A stretch of DNA of 64,000 bases from Kineosporia rhizophila. Lineage in GTDB: Bacteria > Actinomycetota > Actinomycetes > Actinomycetales > Kineosporiaceae. Position 1 is the stretch's first letter, and every line of letters starts with the position of its first letter. The stretch is from positions 1 through 64,000 of the forward strand of contig NZ_JAJSOH010000016.1 in NCBI RefSeq assembly GCF_021277265.1, given 5' to 3'. Below are positions 24,501 to 33,795 of the stretch, piece by piece. Position numbers and translations under genes: made by a program. The notes under the pieces were generated by a model that was not told the DNA's origin, did no database searches, and was given only the letters and a program-made list of their open reading frames with translations.

Positions 24501-27133
24501 CGACCACCGGTCCCGGGAACGGGACCTCCGGCCCGCCGCTGTGGCTGTACCTGGCGGCGCTGCTGTGCGTCTCGGCCCTGTGTGTGGCGCCCTTCGCCGC
24601 CCTCACCGTGTCCTCGGCCACCGATCGGGCCGCCACCGCCCGCCGGATGCAGGAGGCGGTGCGCTCGGTGGTGGCCCTGGAGGCGACCAACGACGCCCTG
24701 AACTCCGAGTTGATGCCCTCGGTCCTGCTCGGCCTGTTCCGCACCGGAGTTCTCCGGCCTGACTCCAGCCCGCGCTCCGCGGCGACCTTCGCCTCGCTGA
24801 GCCGGATCGCGACGAGCATGAAGCGGCAGGTCCGGGACGCCACGAACGACACCCTGGAACCGCTGCGGGCCAGCCAGCCCGACCTGGTCGAGCACACCGC
24901 CGCCACCCTGAGGGGGCTGCGGGCCCGGGTCGACGCCAGTTCGATGACCGCGACCGACCTGCAGGAGGTCTACCGCGCCTACGGTGCCCTGGCCGAGCGG
25001 CTCAACGACGCGCAGAGCCGGGCCGCCGCCACCGCCGTGGAACGCGGCGTCGACCTGGCCAGTATCCGCACGGTGCAGAACATCACCGACATCGCGGCGG
25101 CCAACCTGGCCGCCAGCCGGGAACTTCCGGCCTACCTGATGAGCGCGGTCGACCCCGAACACCTGATCGACCTGCCCAAGCTCGGGCCGACCTGGTCGCA
25201 GATGTCCCGGGCGCTGGGCACCCTGACCGAGCCGGAACTGGCCCGGGCCTGGCGCACGCTGACCGAGACCGGCACCCTGGAGACGCTCGACGTCGCGCTC
25301 ACCCGGCTGCCGAGCACCGCCAGCACCAACCGGGGTGACATCAACCGGCTGCTGGCGCTGGAGGCCACCCGGGCCGGGGCCCTGTCCAGCCTGCTGTACG
25401 AGGCGCTCCTGGTCGCCGACCGCTCGGCGGTGGCCTACCAGGACCGCACGAACGAACAGATGTACCGCGCCCTGGTGGTGGTCGCCCTGTTGGTCCTGAC
25501 CGCCCTGGCCGCCGTGATGTGGGTGAGCCGGGCCATCGCCCGGCCCCTGGGGCGCCTGTCCGCGCAGGCCCGCGACATCAGCCGCGGGCACCTGGTCGAA
25601 GTGGGCGTGGGCGGCCCCCGGGAGGTGCAGGCGGCCTCCCAGGCCCTGCAGTCGATGGTGCACAACCTGCGCCGGATCGAGGGCCAGTCGGCCGCGGTCG
25701 CCTCCGGGGACCTGGTCAACCCGCTGCTGCAGGAACCCCTGCCCGGCCCCCTCGGTGAGGTGGTGCACTCGTCGGTGGCGCGCATCGTCACCGCGGTGCG
25801 CGAGCGGGAGGAGCTGCAGGCCGAACTCACCCACGCGGCCACCCACGACGCCCTGACCGGCCTGGCCAACCGGCCCCGGCTGCTCGAGGCCACCCGGGCC
25901 GCGCTGGCCCGGCGCCCGGTGGGCGGCACCGCGAACGGCACCGGACCAGCCCTGCTGTTCGTCGACCTGGACGGGTTCAAGGCGGTGAACGACACCCACG
26001 GCCACGCCGCCGGCGACCAGCTGCTGACCGCGGTGGCCCAGCGCCTGGACAGCTGCGCCCGGGCCGAGGACCTGACCGCCCGGCTCGGTGGGGACGAGTT
26101 CGTCGTGCTGATCGAGAAGGTCACCGACGCCCCGGACGCGGTGGCGATCGCGGAGCGGCTGATCGAGGAGGTGAGCCGGCCGGTCACCCTGGTGCAGAAC
26201 GAGCGGCAGATCCAGGTCCGGGTCGGCGCCAGCGTGGGGGTCGCGCTGGCGGTGGACCCGCTGATCTCGGCCGAGACCCTGTTCTCCGAGGCCGACGCCG
26301 CCGTCTACGAGGCGAAGGCCCGGGGACGCGGCTGCTGCCAGCTCTTCGACGAGGTGCTGCAGGTACGCCTGCGCCGGCGCCAGGAGCTGCAGGCGGCGCT
26401 GAACCAGGCCGTCACCTCGGGGCAGTTCGAGCTGGACTACGTGCCGGTGGTGGACCTGGCCTCGATGGCGCTGCGGGGGTGGGACGCCCGGGTGTGGTGG
26501 GCCCGGCCCGGTCACGACAAGCTGTCGGCGGCCCAGTTCCGGCCGGTGGCCGAGGAGACCCGCAGGCAGGGCGACATCGACCGCTGGGCCCTGTCCGAGG
26601 CGGTGCGCCAGATGCAGGTGTGGGACCAGGCCGGTGAGAGTCCCAGCCACATCATCGCGGTCTCCGTCTCGCTGGCCCGGCTGCTGGAACCGGGCCTGGC
26701 GCAGAGCATCATCGAGACCCTCGAAGCCGGCGGCCTCTCCCCCCGGCGCCTGGTGCTGCACGTTCCCGAAGCGGTGCTGACCAGTACCTCGGCCCTGCAC
26801 GACACCCTCGGTGCGCTGCGCCGCACCGGCGTGCTGATCGTGGTCGACGAGTTCGGCCGCGACCAGGTGCCGGTCGGTCTGCTGGACGGGGCGCCGATCG
26901 ACGGGCTGCGGCTGTACGAGGACCTGGTCCGCTCACCCCACCGGGCCGCCCTGCTGCAGGCCGTGCTGGACGTCGCCCGTGCCGCCGGTCTGGCGGTCTC
27001 CGCGCAGAACGTGAACGACGAGCACACCCTGCGGCGCCTTCAGGAGGCCGGCTGCGACCTGGTCCAGGGAGCCCTGATGGGCCCCCTGAGGAACCCGTCG
27101 GCGACGAACCCGCCGCAGTCCCTGGTCCGGTAG
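24497..27133 (+). CDS. Membrane diguanylate cyclase with HAMP and degenerate EAL domain
   Basis: This encodes 878 residues from GTG at 24497. Domain order: TM1 (about 15-38); an all-helical outer sensor domain of about 285 residues; TM2 (about 323-343, ALVVVALLVLTALAAVMWV); HAMP (about 344-400); GGDEF (about 450-605); EAL-like (about 610-870). The GGDEF active site is intact (RLGGDEFVVL, about 530), with an I-site RAED five residues before it, so c-di-GMP synthesis with product inhibition is expected. The EAL part has lost its key residues: EAL reads DAR in RGWDARVWW, and the D-D-F-G-T block reads DEFGRDQ. Phosphodiesterase activity is therefore unlikely. Translation is coupled to the sugar-binding lipoprotein. 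Confidence 0.93.
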   Translation: MTTTGPGNGTSGPPLWLYLAALLCVSALCVAPFAALTVSSATDRAATARRMQEAVRSVVALEATNDALNSELMPSVLLGLFRTGVLRPDSSPRSAATFASLSRIATSMKRQVRDATNDTLEPLRASQPDLVEHTAATLRGLRARVDASSMTATDLQEVYRAYGALAERLNDAQSRAAATAVERGVDLASIRTVQNITDIAAANLAASRELPAYLMSAVDPEHLIDLPKLGPTWSQMSRALGTLTEPELARAWRTLTETGTLETLDVALTRLPSTASTNRGDINRLLALEATRAGALSSLLYEALLVADRSAVAYQDRTNEQMYRALVVVALLVLTALAAVMWVSRAIARPLGRLSAQARDISRGHLVEVGVGGPREVQAASQALQSMVHNLRRIEGQSAAVASGDLVNPLLQEPLPGPLGEVVHSSVARIVTAVREREELQAELTHAATHDALTGLANRPRLLEATRAALARRPVGGTANGTGPALLFVDLDGFKAVNDTHGHAAGDQLLTAVAQRLDSCARAEDLTARLGGDEFVVLIEKVTDAPDAVAIAERLIEEVSRPVTLVQNERQIQVRVGASVGVALAVDPLISAETLFSEADAAVYEAKARGRGCCQLFDEVLQVRLRRRQELQAALNQAVTSGQFELDYVPVVDLASMALRGWDARVWWARPGHDKLSAAQFRPVAEETRRQGDIDRWALSEAVRQMQVWDQAGESPSHIIAVSVSLARLLEPGLAQSIIETLEAGGLSPRRLVLHVPEAVLTSTSALHDTLGALRRTGVLIVVDEFGRDQVPVGLLDGAPIDGLRLYEDLVRSPHRAALLQAVLDVARAAGLAVSAQNVNDEHTLRRLQEAGCDLVQGALMGPLRNPSATNPPQSLVR

Positions 27134-27135
27134 CT

Positions 27136-27888
27136 TCACAACTTCACCGCCGCGTTGCCGCCGTCGGCGAAGAGCGCCGATCCGGCCACGAAGCTCGACA
27201 TCGGGCCGGCCAGGAACAGGGCGGCCTGGGCGATCTCCTCCGGCCGGGCGAGACGCTTCACGGCGTGCAGGCCGGCCGCCCAGTCCTGCTGGTCCTGGTC
27301 TCCGGCCAGGTCGGTGACGGTTCCTCCGGGCAGCAGCGCGTTCGCCCGGACGCCCAGCGCCGCGTAGTCCGCGGTGATGCCCTTGACCAGACCCATGAGT
27401 CCTGCCTTGGCGGCGCCGTAGGCCGCCATACCGGGCAGGCCGACGCTGGTCCCGACGAAGCTGGACGTGAAAACCACCGATCCGCCGCCACGTTCGAGCA
27501 TGGCGGGGATCTGGCTGCGGGCCCCCAGGTAGGCCGACGTCAGATTGGTCTGCACAATCGCGTGCCATTGCTCGACGGGGAGCTCGGCCAGCGGCATGAG
27601 GGTGCCCGTGGTGCCGGCATTGTTGACGGCGACGTCGAGGCCGCCGAAGTCTTTCTGGGCGGTCTTCACTGCTGCATCATGGGTTTCCGGGTGACCGACG
27701 TCTCCGGCGACGAACGATGCGCGGCCGCCGTCGCGCCGGATCTCGTCGGCGAGCTCGGCGAGCCGGTCCTCGCGGCGAGCCACCAGCACGACGGCGGCGC
27801 CGTGGGCGGCGAACAGCTTCGCGGTCGCTCTGCCGATACCGGCCGATGCACCGGCTACGACAGCGACCTTGTGCGCGAGGGTGTGCAC
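27136..27888 (-). CDS. SDR-family oxidoreductase
   Basis: This encodes 250 residues from GTG at 27888 with AGGAG just upstream. It is a classical short-chain dehydrogenase: cofactor loop GASAGIG (13-19), VARRED after strand 2 (which favours NADP), NNAG (89-92), catalytic serines in FTSSF (142-143), Y157 and K161 in YGAAK. The final block AQAALFLAGPMSSFVAGSALFADGG is typical. The substrate is unknown. It is convergent with the cyclase gene at a distance of two bases. Confidence 0.92.
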   Translation of the reverse strand: MHTLAHKVAVVAGASAGIGRATAKLFAAHGAAVVLVARREDRLAELADEIRRDGGRASFVAGDVGHPETHDAAVKTAQKDFGGLDVAVNNAGTTGTLMPLAELPVEQWHAIVQTNLTSAYLGARSQIPAMLERGGGSVVFTSSFVGTSVGLPGMAAYGAAKAGLMGLVKGITADYAALGVRANALLPGGTVTDLAGDQDQQDWAAGLHAVKRLARPEEIAQAALFLAGPMSSFVAGSALFADGGNAAVKL

Positions 27889-28035
27889 GATCTGACTCCT
27901 GGTGGTTGTGGGCTGTTGTGCTGCCCACCGTAGGAAGAGCGGTGCGCCAGCGGCACTCCGCTTGCGGCCAGGGAATCCGGACCTGCCACTGCATCCACCG
28001 TCGCCTACCCCGAGGTAGAGGCCGAGAGTGGGCCG

Positions 28036-29961
28036 GTGGAGACGGAGCCGGAACCCCGCCTGTTCGACCAGGCCAGCCAAAACATTGTGGGGCCAGTGCT
28101 TCCCGAGCTGAGAGACGCCTGGTGGGAGACCGGGACCCGGCGCCGGGCGGAGACCGCCGTGAGCGGGATCCTGGCCGAGTTGCCGCACCTGGCCAAGTAC
28201 GCGGTGGTGACCAGCTGGAGGGCCGACCGGCCCCGGACGCTCGTGGTCGCCCTGGCCACCCTCGCCGCCGGGACGCTGTCCACCTTCGGGCTGCTGTCCA
28301 CCCAGCGCGTGCTGGTGGAACTGTTCGGAGCCGGACCGACTTCCGGCCGGGTGCTGGCCGCCCTGCCGGCCATCGCCGTCCTTGCCGGTGTGGCCCTGTT
28401 GCGGGGAACCCTGGCCATCAGCATCGGCTACGCCGAGAGCGGACTGGCTCCTCGCGTGAAACATGCTGCCGAGCGGCGTTTCTTCGAGACCACCACCGGG
28501 GTGCGCCTGGAGGCGTTCGACGCCGACACCTTCGCCGACGACATGGAGCGGGCCAAGCTGGTCGGTAACTCCATGTCCGAACTGGTGGACGCGACCGCCA
28601 GCGCCCTGGCCGGACTGGTCAATCTCGTGGCCGTCGCGGTTGCCCTGCTCGTCATCAATCCGGTGCTGCTGCTGGCGCTGCTGGTCGCCTCCGTCCCCCG
28701 GGGCTACGCCGCACTGAGGTCCGGTCACCTCCGGTATGCCAGCTACGTGGCCGGTTCGGTTCGCCGGCGGCGCATGTACACGCTGGAGCGACAGATGGCC
28801 GACCGTCAGTCCGCCCCCGAACTGCGCTCGTACGGCCTGCGCGACTTCCTGCTGAACCAGCACGACATGGTCATGCGCGCCCAGGCCGCCGTGGAACTTC
28901 GCCTGGCCCGGCAGGTGGCCACCACCACCGCCCTCGGTTCCGCCGTCAGCGGCGTGGGCCTGGCCCTGGTCTGGGTCCTTCTGGGGTGGCTGCTGGCCGG
29001 CGGCCGACTTCCCCTGTCGGCCGCCGTGACCTGCGTCGTGGCCGTGCAGGCGGCGCAGCTGGCCCTGTCGAACCTGACTTTTCAGCTCGACCACATGTAC
29101 ACCAGTGGTCAGTACGTGCGGGAGTACCTGACATTTCTGGAGCGCGCCGATGAGCACCTGCTTCCCCCTTCCGAGAAGGCCGTTCCGGGCCCGCTGGGAA
29201 CGCTTGAGCTGAAAAGCGTGCATCTGCAGTACCCCGGCCGCTCCGCTCCGGCGGTGAAGGAGGTTTCCTTCACCATCACGGCCGGGCAGACGATCGCCCT
29301 GGTCGGGGAGAACGGCTCGGGCAAGTCCACACTGGCCGCCATGATCGCCGGGCTGCGCGAGCCCTCGAACGGTGAGCTGCTGTGGAACGGGCAGAGTTAC
29401 CGTGCCTGGGACCGCGACGTGCTGGCCGCCCGGGTCTGCGTCGTGCTGCAGGAACACCACAAGTGGCCCTATTCGGCCGCGGCCAACATCGCGATGGGTG
29501 CGATCACCACGGTGCCCGAGCAGGCGCAGATCGAGCGAGCAGCGCAGCGGGCTCTGGCCCACGAGATGATTCTCGACCTGCCGCACGGTTATCTGACCCT
29601 GCTCGACCGCACCTTCAAGGACGGGCAGGACCTCTCGGGCGGTCAGTGGCAGCGCATCACCGCCGCGCGCGGCTTCTACCGTGATGCCGACCTGCTCATC
29701 ATGGACGAGCCCTCCTCCGCCCTCGACCCCCGCGCCGAAGACGCCCTCTTCCAGGACCTTCGGGCCCGGCAGGGCGAACGCACCACGATCCTGATCACCC
29801 ACCGCCTGGCCAACGTCGTGCACGCGGACGTCATCCACGTCATGCACGAAGGGGCCGTGGTGGAGACCGGCACCCACGCTGAACTCCTGCGCCGGAAGGG
29901 GCGTTACGCCGAACTGTTCACCCTTCAGGCGGCTGGTTACACAGGCCCGGGCCGGGTGTAG
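28036..29961 (+). CDS. ABC exporter (fused membrane and ATPase domains)
   Basis: This encodes 641 residues from GTG at 28036. The N-terminal half holds a weakly conserved exporter membrane domain with about six helices (for example ALATLAAGTLSTFGLL, LVNLVAVAVALLVINPVLLLALL). The ATPase domain starts near 390: Walker A GENGSGKST (about 424-432), Q-loop VLQEHHKWPYSAAANIAMG, signature DLSGGQWQR, Walker B LLIMDEPSSALD, H-loop ITHRLANV. All catalytic motifs are intact. Relatives export peptides, natural products or lipids. No precursor-peptide gene was seen beside it. Confidence 0.92.
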   Translation: METEPEPRLFDQASQNIVGPVLPELRDAWWETGTRRRAETAVSGILAELPHLAKYAVVTSWRADRPRTLVVALATLAAGTLSTFGLLSTQRVLVELFGAGPTSGRVLAALPAIAVLAGVALLRGTLAISIGYAESGLAPRVKHAAERRFFETTTGVRLEAFDADTFADDMERAKLVGNSMSELVDATASALAGLVNLVAVAVALLVINPVLLLALLVASVPRGYAALRSGHLRYASYVAGSVRRRRMYTLERQMADRQSAPELRSYGLRDFLLNQHDMVMRAQAAVELRLARQVATTTALGSAVSGVGLALVWVLLGWLLAGGRLPLSAAVTCVVAVQAAQLALSNLTFQLDHMYTSGQYVREYLTFLERADEHLLPPSEKAVPGPLGTLELKSVHLQYPGRSAPAVKEVSFTITAGQTIALVGENGSGKSTLAAMIAGLREPSNGELLWNGQSYRAWDRDVLAARVCVVLQEHHKWPYSAAANIAMGAITTVPEQAQIERAAQRALAHEMILDLPHGYLTLLDRTFKDGQDLSGGQWQRITAARGFYRDADLLIMDEPSSALDPRAEDALFQDLRARQGERTTILITHRLANVVHADVIHVMHEGAVVETGTHAELLRRKGRYAELFTLQAAGYTGPGRV

Positions 29962-30155
29962 GCCAGGGCCCGGAAATACACCCGATCAGGTCGGGATCGG
30001 CCGCGAGGGGTCCGGCGGCCTCAAGTACGGGCCGGACGTTCTCGATACACCGGTGAGCAGCCGGAGGCCGACTCGACCTTCGCAGGCCGCGCACGTTCCG
30101 ACGCGGGTCGCGGCCTCGCAGACGTCAGGCAGCCCGCGAGAGGCGAACAGAAACC

Positions 30156-31202
30156 GTGAGCACCCTTTCTCAGGACGAACCCCACACCGACCTGCCTCTG
30201 CCCGCCGAGGCCGAGAAGCAGCGCGAGAAGCACTTCTGGGAGCGGGCGGTCGTGGTGGCCCTGCTGGGGCTGGGCGTCCTGGTCGCGCTCGGCTCGGCCC
30301 TGCTCAGCATCTCGCACGCGCCCACGCCGCACGAGGTGCCGCTGGCCTACGTCGGTCCCGCGGAGACCGCGGCCGCACTCTCCCAGCAGGCCGGTCAGGC
30401 CCTGGACATCCGCACGTACGACAGCCGCGACGCCGCGGTCACCGGTATCGGGCGCATGGAGGTGTACGGGGCGCTCGTCGTCGGCCCGGACGGGGTCGAA
30501 CTGCTCAAGTCCACCGCCTCGGCGCCACAGGTCGCCAGTACCCTGACCACCCTGGTGTCCCAGCAGTCGACGGCCGGCACCCCGACGATCACCGAGATCA
30601 CGCCCCTGCCCGCGGGCGACTCGGGCGGCGGGAGCCTGGCGGTCATGATCCAGGTCACCGTCCTGGTCGGCACGATCGGCTCGGTGGGCCTGGGCCGACT
30701 GGTGCCGCGCTACCGGGCCAACTGGACCCGCGGCGAACTGCCGGTGCTCTTCCTGGCGCTCTACGCGCTGTGCGTCGGCGCCTCGATGGCCGGGCTGTCG
30801 CACGCCTTCGGGGCCGGGGACCACGTGCACTACTGGAAGCTGGCCCTGAGCCTGGCCCTGGTCAACCTGGCCGTGACCGCGTCGGTCAGCGGGCTGGTCT
30901 GCCTGATCGGCAGCGCCGGCGCGGCCGTGGGCGGGATCCTGTACTTCCTTCTGGGGCTGCCGATCAGCGGCGCAGCGACCGCCCTGCCGCTGCTGCCGGC
31001 CTTCTGGCGCGATTTCGGGCAGGCCCTGCCTCCCGGTGCGGCCGCCACCCTGCTACGCCGGGTCCTCTACTTCCCGGATGCGCCCATCGGTGGGCCGTTG
31101 CTCGTGCTCGGCCTCTACGCGGGCATCGGCGTGCTGGTGGTCGGCGTGGTGAACCTCCTCGCGGGAGCCCACCACCGCAACAGCCTGGCCGATCTGCCCT
31201 GA
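30156..31202 (+). CDS. ABC-2/YhgE-like membrane protein
   Basis: This encodes 348 residues from GTG at 30156. One N-terminal membrane helix (AVVVALLGLGVLVALGSALLS) is followed by an outer domain of about 120 residues and then five helices, ending with GGPLLVLGLYAGIGVLVVGVVNLL. This is the layout of ABC-2/DUF3533-like permeases. No ATPase lies in the same frame; the exporter 194 bases upstream already has its own membrane domain. It may work with that exporter or with a distant ATPase. The ligand is unknown. Confidence 0.75.
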   Translation: MSTLSQDEPHTDLPLPAEAEKQREKHFWERAVVVALLGLGVLVALGSALLSISHAPTPHEVPLAYVGPAETAAALSQQAGQALDIRTYDSRDAAVTGIGRMEVYGALVVGPDGVELLKSTASAPQVASTLTTLVSQQSTAGTPTITEITPLPAGDSGGGSLAVMIQVTVLVGTIGSVGLGRLVPRYRANWTRGELPVLFLALYALCVGASMAGLSHAFGAGDHVHYWKLALSLALVNLAVTASVSGLVCLIGSAGAAVGGILYFLLGLPISGAATALPLLPAFWRDFGQALPPGAAATLLRRVLYFPDAPIGGPLLVLGLYAGIGVLVVGVVNLLAGAHHRNSLADLP

Positions 31203-31220
31203 GCGGGCGGCCCTGACCGG

Positions 31221-32117
31221 TCAGCAGTCACCGGCGCACAGTCCGAGCAGTGCCTCGGCCGTTTCTCCCGCACGCACCGGAAAGGAGATCGCGGACCCAC
31301 CTGTGATGACGGTGATCACCTCGATGTGACGGTACTTTTCGTGAGGCTGGAGATGCACGTCGGTGATGCGGTGACGAGGCAGGAACGTGCAGGCCACGGA
31401 GTGCGCATCGGCCTTGCCCCGACCTGTGCGGTCCCGGCGGTGCAGCAGGGCGATCTCCCGCTCGTCGGCGAGAACGATCAATGCGTGCAGCACCGAGGGC
31501 CGCAGGCGATGAACGATCCTTCTCGCCCAGCCACCGACGGGCACGGTCCGCTGCTGCTGGGCGGCGGTGACCAGCCGCATCTGCGGTGCACTGCGCAGCA
31601 CCTTCTGGCAGGCCCCCACCAGGTTCAGGTCCCGGCCGCCGAGATCGACCGGCGCGAGAGAACCGGCCCTGCCGGGCGGATGGGCCGCAGCCGGCAGGTA
31701 CATCCGGCGCAGGAGCCGCACCAGTCTCTGCATCGGGAGCGGGTCGGTGGCGTTGTAGCCGATGGTCGTCGAGCCGCCGTAGGTGTGGATCTCGAGCTGC
31801 CCGTCGAGCAGGTTGACGCTGTCGGACAGGGCGGTGATCTGCTGGGACGGGATACGGACCCGGGTGTAGGTGTCGCCGCCGAGAGCTTCCTGGCGCTGTA
31901 GCACCGTGAGACCGTCGTGCTCCACCGCAAGCAGGAAGTCGTACAGGTTCATGTCCGGAGTGGCGTTGCGGCGCTCGATGTCCCGCGGGACCTTCAGCAC
32001 CAGGCGGTACTCGGCCGGATCGATCCCGGCCTGCCCGTACAGCCGCGGCAGCTCCTCACAGGTCCGGACCACGTCCGTCCAGGGGCCGAAGGCGTCGTAC
32101 TCGCCGGAGCGTCGCAT
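31221..32117 (-). CDS. Hypothetical protein, unknown family
   Basis: This encodes 298 residues from ATG at 32117 (MRRSGEYDAFGPWTDVVRTC). It has no membrane segment or signal peptide. A middle segment VRIPSQQITALSDSVNLLDGQLEIHTYGGSTTIGYNAT is beta-rich. It is followed by a helical LVRLLRRMYLPAA and a second beta-rich half (VLIVLADEREIALLHR ... RITDVHLQPHEKYRHIEVITV). The pattern is compatible with two PH-like modules, but this is only a guess from strand spacing. Convergent with the membrane protein gene, 18 bases apart. Confidence 0.65.
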   Translation of the reverse strand: MRRSGEYDAFGPWTDVVRTCEELPRLYGQAGIDPAEYRLVLKVPRDIERRNATPDMNLYDFLLAVEHDGLTVLQRQEALGGDTYTRVRIPSQQITALSDSVNLLDGQLEIHTYGGSTTIGYNATDPLPMQRLVRLLRRMYLPAAAHPPGRAGSLAPVDLGGRDLNLVGACQKVLRSAPQMRLVTAAQQQRTVPVGGWARRIVHRLRPSVLHALIVLADEREIALLHRRDRTGRGKADAHSVACTFLPRHRITDVHLQPHEKYRHIEVITVITGGSAISFPVRAGETAEALLGLCAGDC

Positions 32118-32182
32118 CCGGCCATTGTCACCCGGCGCCCAGCCGTCCGGCCAGGTGATGCCATACCGCTGCCCACACCTGG

Positions 32183-33088
32183 TCAGGGCTTGGTGAGCGA
32201 TCGGAACTCCGTGGGCGTCATACCGGTGCGCTGACGGAAGAAGGCGCTGAAGGCAGTCGGATACGCGAAACCCACGCGTTCGCCGACGGTGGCCGGCGGC
32301 AGGGCGCTGTGAACCAGCAGACGCTTGGCCTCCAGCAGCACCCGGTCGTCGATGTACCGCTTGGCTCCGCAGCCGAGGGCCGCCCGGGTGGCGCGGGTGA
32401 GCGTGCGGGAGCTGTAGCCGAGCCGGGCCGCGTAGTCCTCCACGCGGTGGGTCCGGGCGAAGTCCTCCTCGACGGCCTGGCGGAACCGGTGGAACGGCTC
32501 GCCGCTGCCCGGACCCGTCCGACGCTGCGGGTCGATCAGGTGCACGAGCCGGATGAGGATCACCGAGAGCAGGTCCCGCAACGTCTCGACGTACGCCTCC
32601 AGCCCCAGGCCGGACAGATCGGCGTGCTCCTCCAGCAGGGCGTCCAGGACCCGCAGCAGAGCGGTCTGGCGTACGGCGTCCGGGGTGATCAGGCGGTTCA
32701 GGGTGTGCTCGGCGTCCCGGATCAGGTCGTTGGTCGCGGACCGGGGGAAGCCGGCCGGGAAGACCAGCACCGTCGCGTCGCCGGCCCCGGGCCCGTCCGG
32801 AAAGTGCAGCACCTGCCCGGGCCACACCCACAGCCAGTCCCCAGCTTCCAGCTCGTACGAGGTGAAGTCGACGGAGCACGCCAGTCGCCCGCTGCGCAGC
32901 GCGACGATCAGGTGGAAGGCCGGGCGCACCGGCACGGTCAGCGGCAGTTCGTGCTCGGTGGCCCGGGCTGCGAGCCCGGGCAGATCGAGCACGTCCAGGC
33001 CCGGCGGCCGGCCCGCCATCGGGTGGTAGGACGCCGTCGGGACGCCGGTCTCGCGGCGCCCCGCCGCGAGCTGTCCGTTTTTCTTCAT
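32183..33088 (-). CDS. AraC-family regulator
   Basis: This encodes 301 residues from ATG at 33088. The N-terminal cupin-like sensor (about 50-130; FHLIVALRSGRLACSVDFTSYELEAGDWLWVWPGQVLHF) is followed by a helical linker. The two C-terminal helix-turn-helix motifs are HRVEDYAARLGYSSRTLTRATRAAL and ATVGERVGFAYPTAFSAFFRQRTGMTPTEFR, both conserved. It is divergent from the cupin dioxygenase at 33185 across 96 bp, so it probably controls that gene. Confidence 0.92.
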   Translation of the reverse strand: MKKNGQLAAGRRETGVPTASYHPMAGRPPGLDVLDLPGLAARATEHELPLTVPVRPAFHLIVALRSGRLACSVDFTSYELEAGDWLWVWPGQVLHFPDGPGAGDATVLVFPAGFPRSATNDLIRDAEHTLNRLITPDAVRQTALLRVLDALLEEHADLSGLGLEAYVETLRDLLSVILIRLVHLIDPQRRTGPGSGEPFHRFRQAVEEDFARTHRVEDYAARLGYSSRTLTRATRAALGCGAKRYIDDRVLLEAKRLLVHSALPPATVGERVGFAYPTAFSAFFRQRTGMTPTEFRSLTKP

Positions 33089-33184
33089 GGTGTGCCCGAG
33101 TGTACGACGACCGGCCGGCCCGCCCGTCCTACCTTGGGGTGAGCGACCGCGCCGAGCGCTGTTCTCGAACCAGGAAGGCCGACG

Positions 33185-33745
33185 ATGACCATCGAGTTCG
33201 CCACCCGCTACCGCGAGCGTTCCCAGATTCCGCCGGAGCCGGGCAGGCCGTACTTCATCGAGAAGGACATGGGCGACCGGGCGCACCTTTTCACCGACAT
33301 GTTCACGATCTACGCCGGTGGCGAGCAGACCGAGAACACGTTCAACTTCTTCACCTGTGAGGGCCCGAAGGGCGACACCATTCCCGCGCACTCGCACCCG
33401 GACACGTACGAGGTCTTCTACATCACCGACGGTGCTGTGCGTCTCTTCGTCGAGGACCGGGAGGGTGAGCAGTACGAGAAGCTGCTCACGGCGGGAGACT
33501 TCGGCTTCGTTCCGAAGAACTGCCCGCACGCCTACCGCATCGAGCGCCACCACAGCCGGATCGTGGGCGTGGCCGCCGGGCCGGGCGGCACGTTCGAGCG
33601 GTTCTTCGAGAACCTGGGTGCCCCCACCGACGAACAGGGCCTGCCCCGAACGCCTTACATCCCCGACCGGCAGAAGTTCGTCACCGTGCCCCAGGAGCAC
33701 GACGTGATCTTCCTGCCGGACCACCACTGGCGCACCGGAAGCTGA
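33185..33745 (+). CDS. Quercetinase-like cupin dioxygenase
   Basis: This encodes 186 residues from ATG at 33185. Cupin motif 1 is IPAHSHPDTYEVFYITDGAVRLF (two His and Glu) and motif 2 is LTAGDFGFVPKNCPHAYRIE (the third His), together forming the metal centre of quercetin 2,3-dioxygenase-like proteins. Flavonol cleavage is possible but not proven. The adjacent AraC regulator and a hydrolase 50 bases downstream on the same strand suggest a small inducible catabolic operon. Confidence 0.88.
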   Translation: MTIEFATRYRERSQIPPEPGRPYFIEKDMGDRAHLFTDMFTIYAGGEQTENTFNFFTCEGPKGDTIPAHSHPDTYEVFYITDGAVRLFVEDREGEQYEKLLTAGDFGFVPKNCPHAYRIERHHSRIVGVAAGPGGTFERFFENLGAPTDEQGLPRTPYIPDRQKFVTVPQEHDVIFLPDHHWRTGS

Positions 33746-33795
33746 GAGCTGGCGTCGCGCAACCCAACACGCACTGACTCACGAAGGACGCCACC

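Noticed and set aside
24272..26800. 842-codon frame opposite the diguanylate cyclase
   Set aside because: It is a shadow of the GC-rich cyclase gene. It is Gly/His/Gln-rich without motifs, while the plus strand has complete GGDEF signatures.
27889..29877. Long minus-strand frame continuing from the SDR
   Set aside because: The SDR begins at GTG 27888 with a ribosome binding site. The extension is antisense to the ABC exporter.
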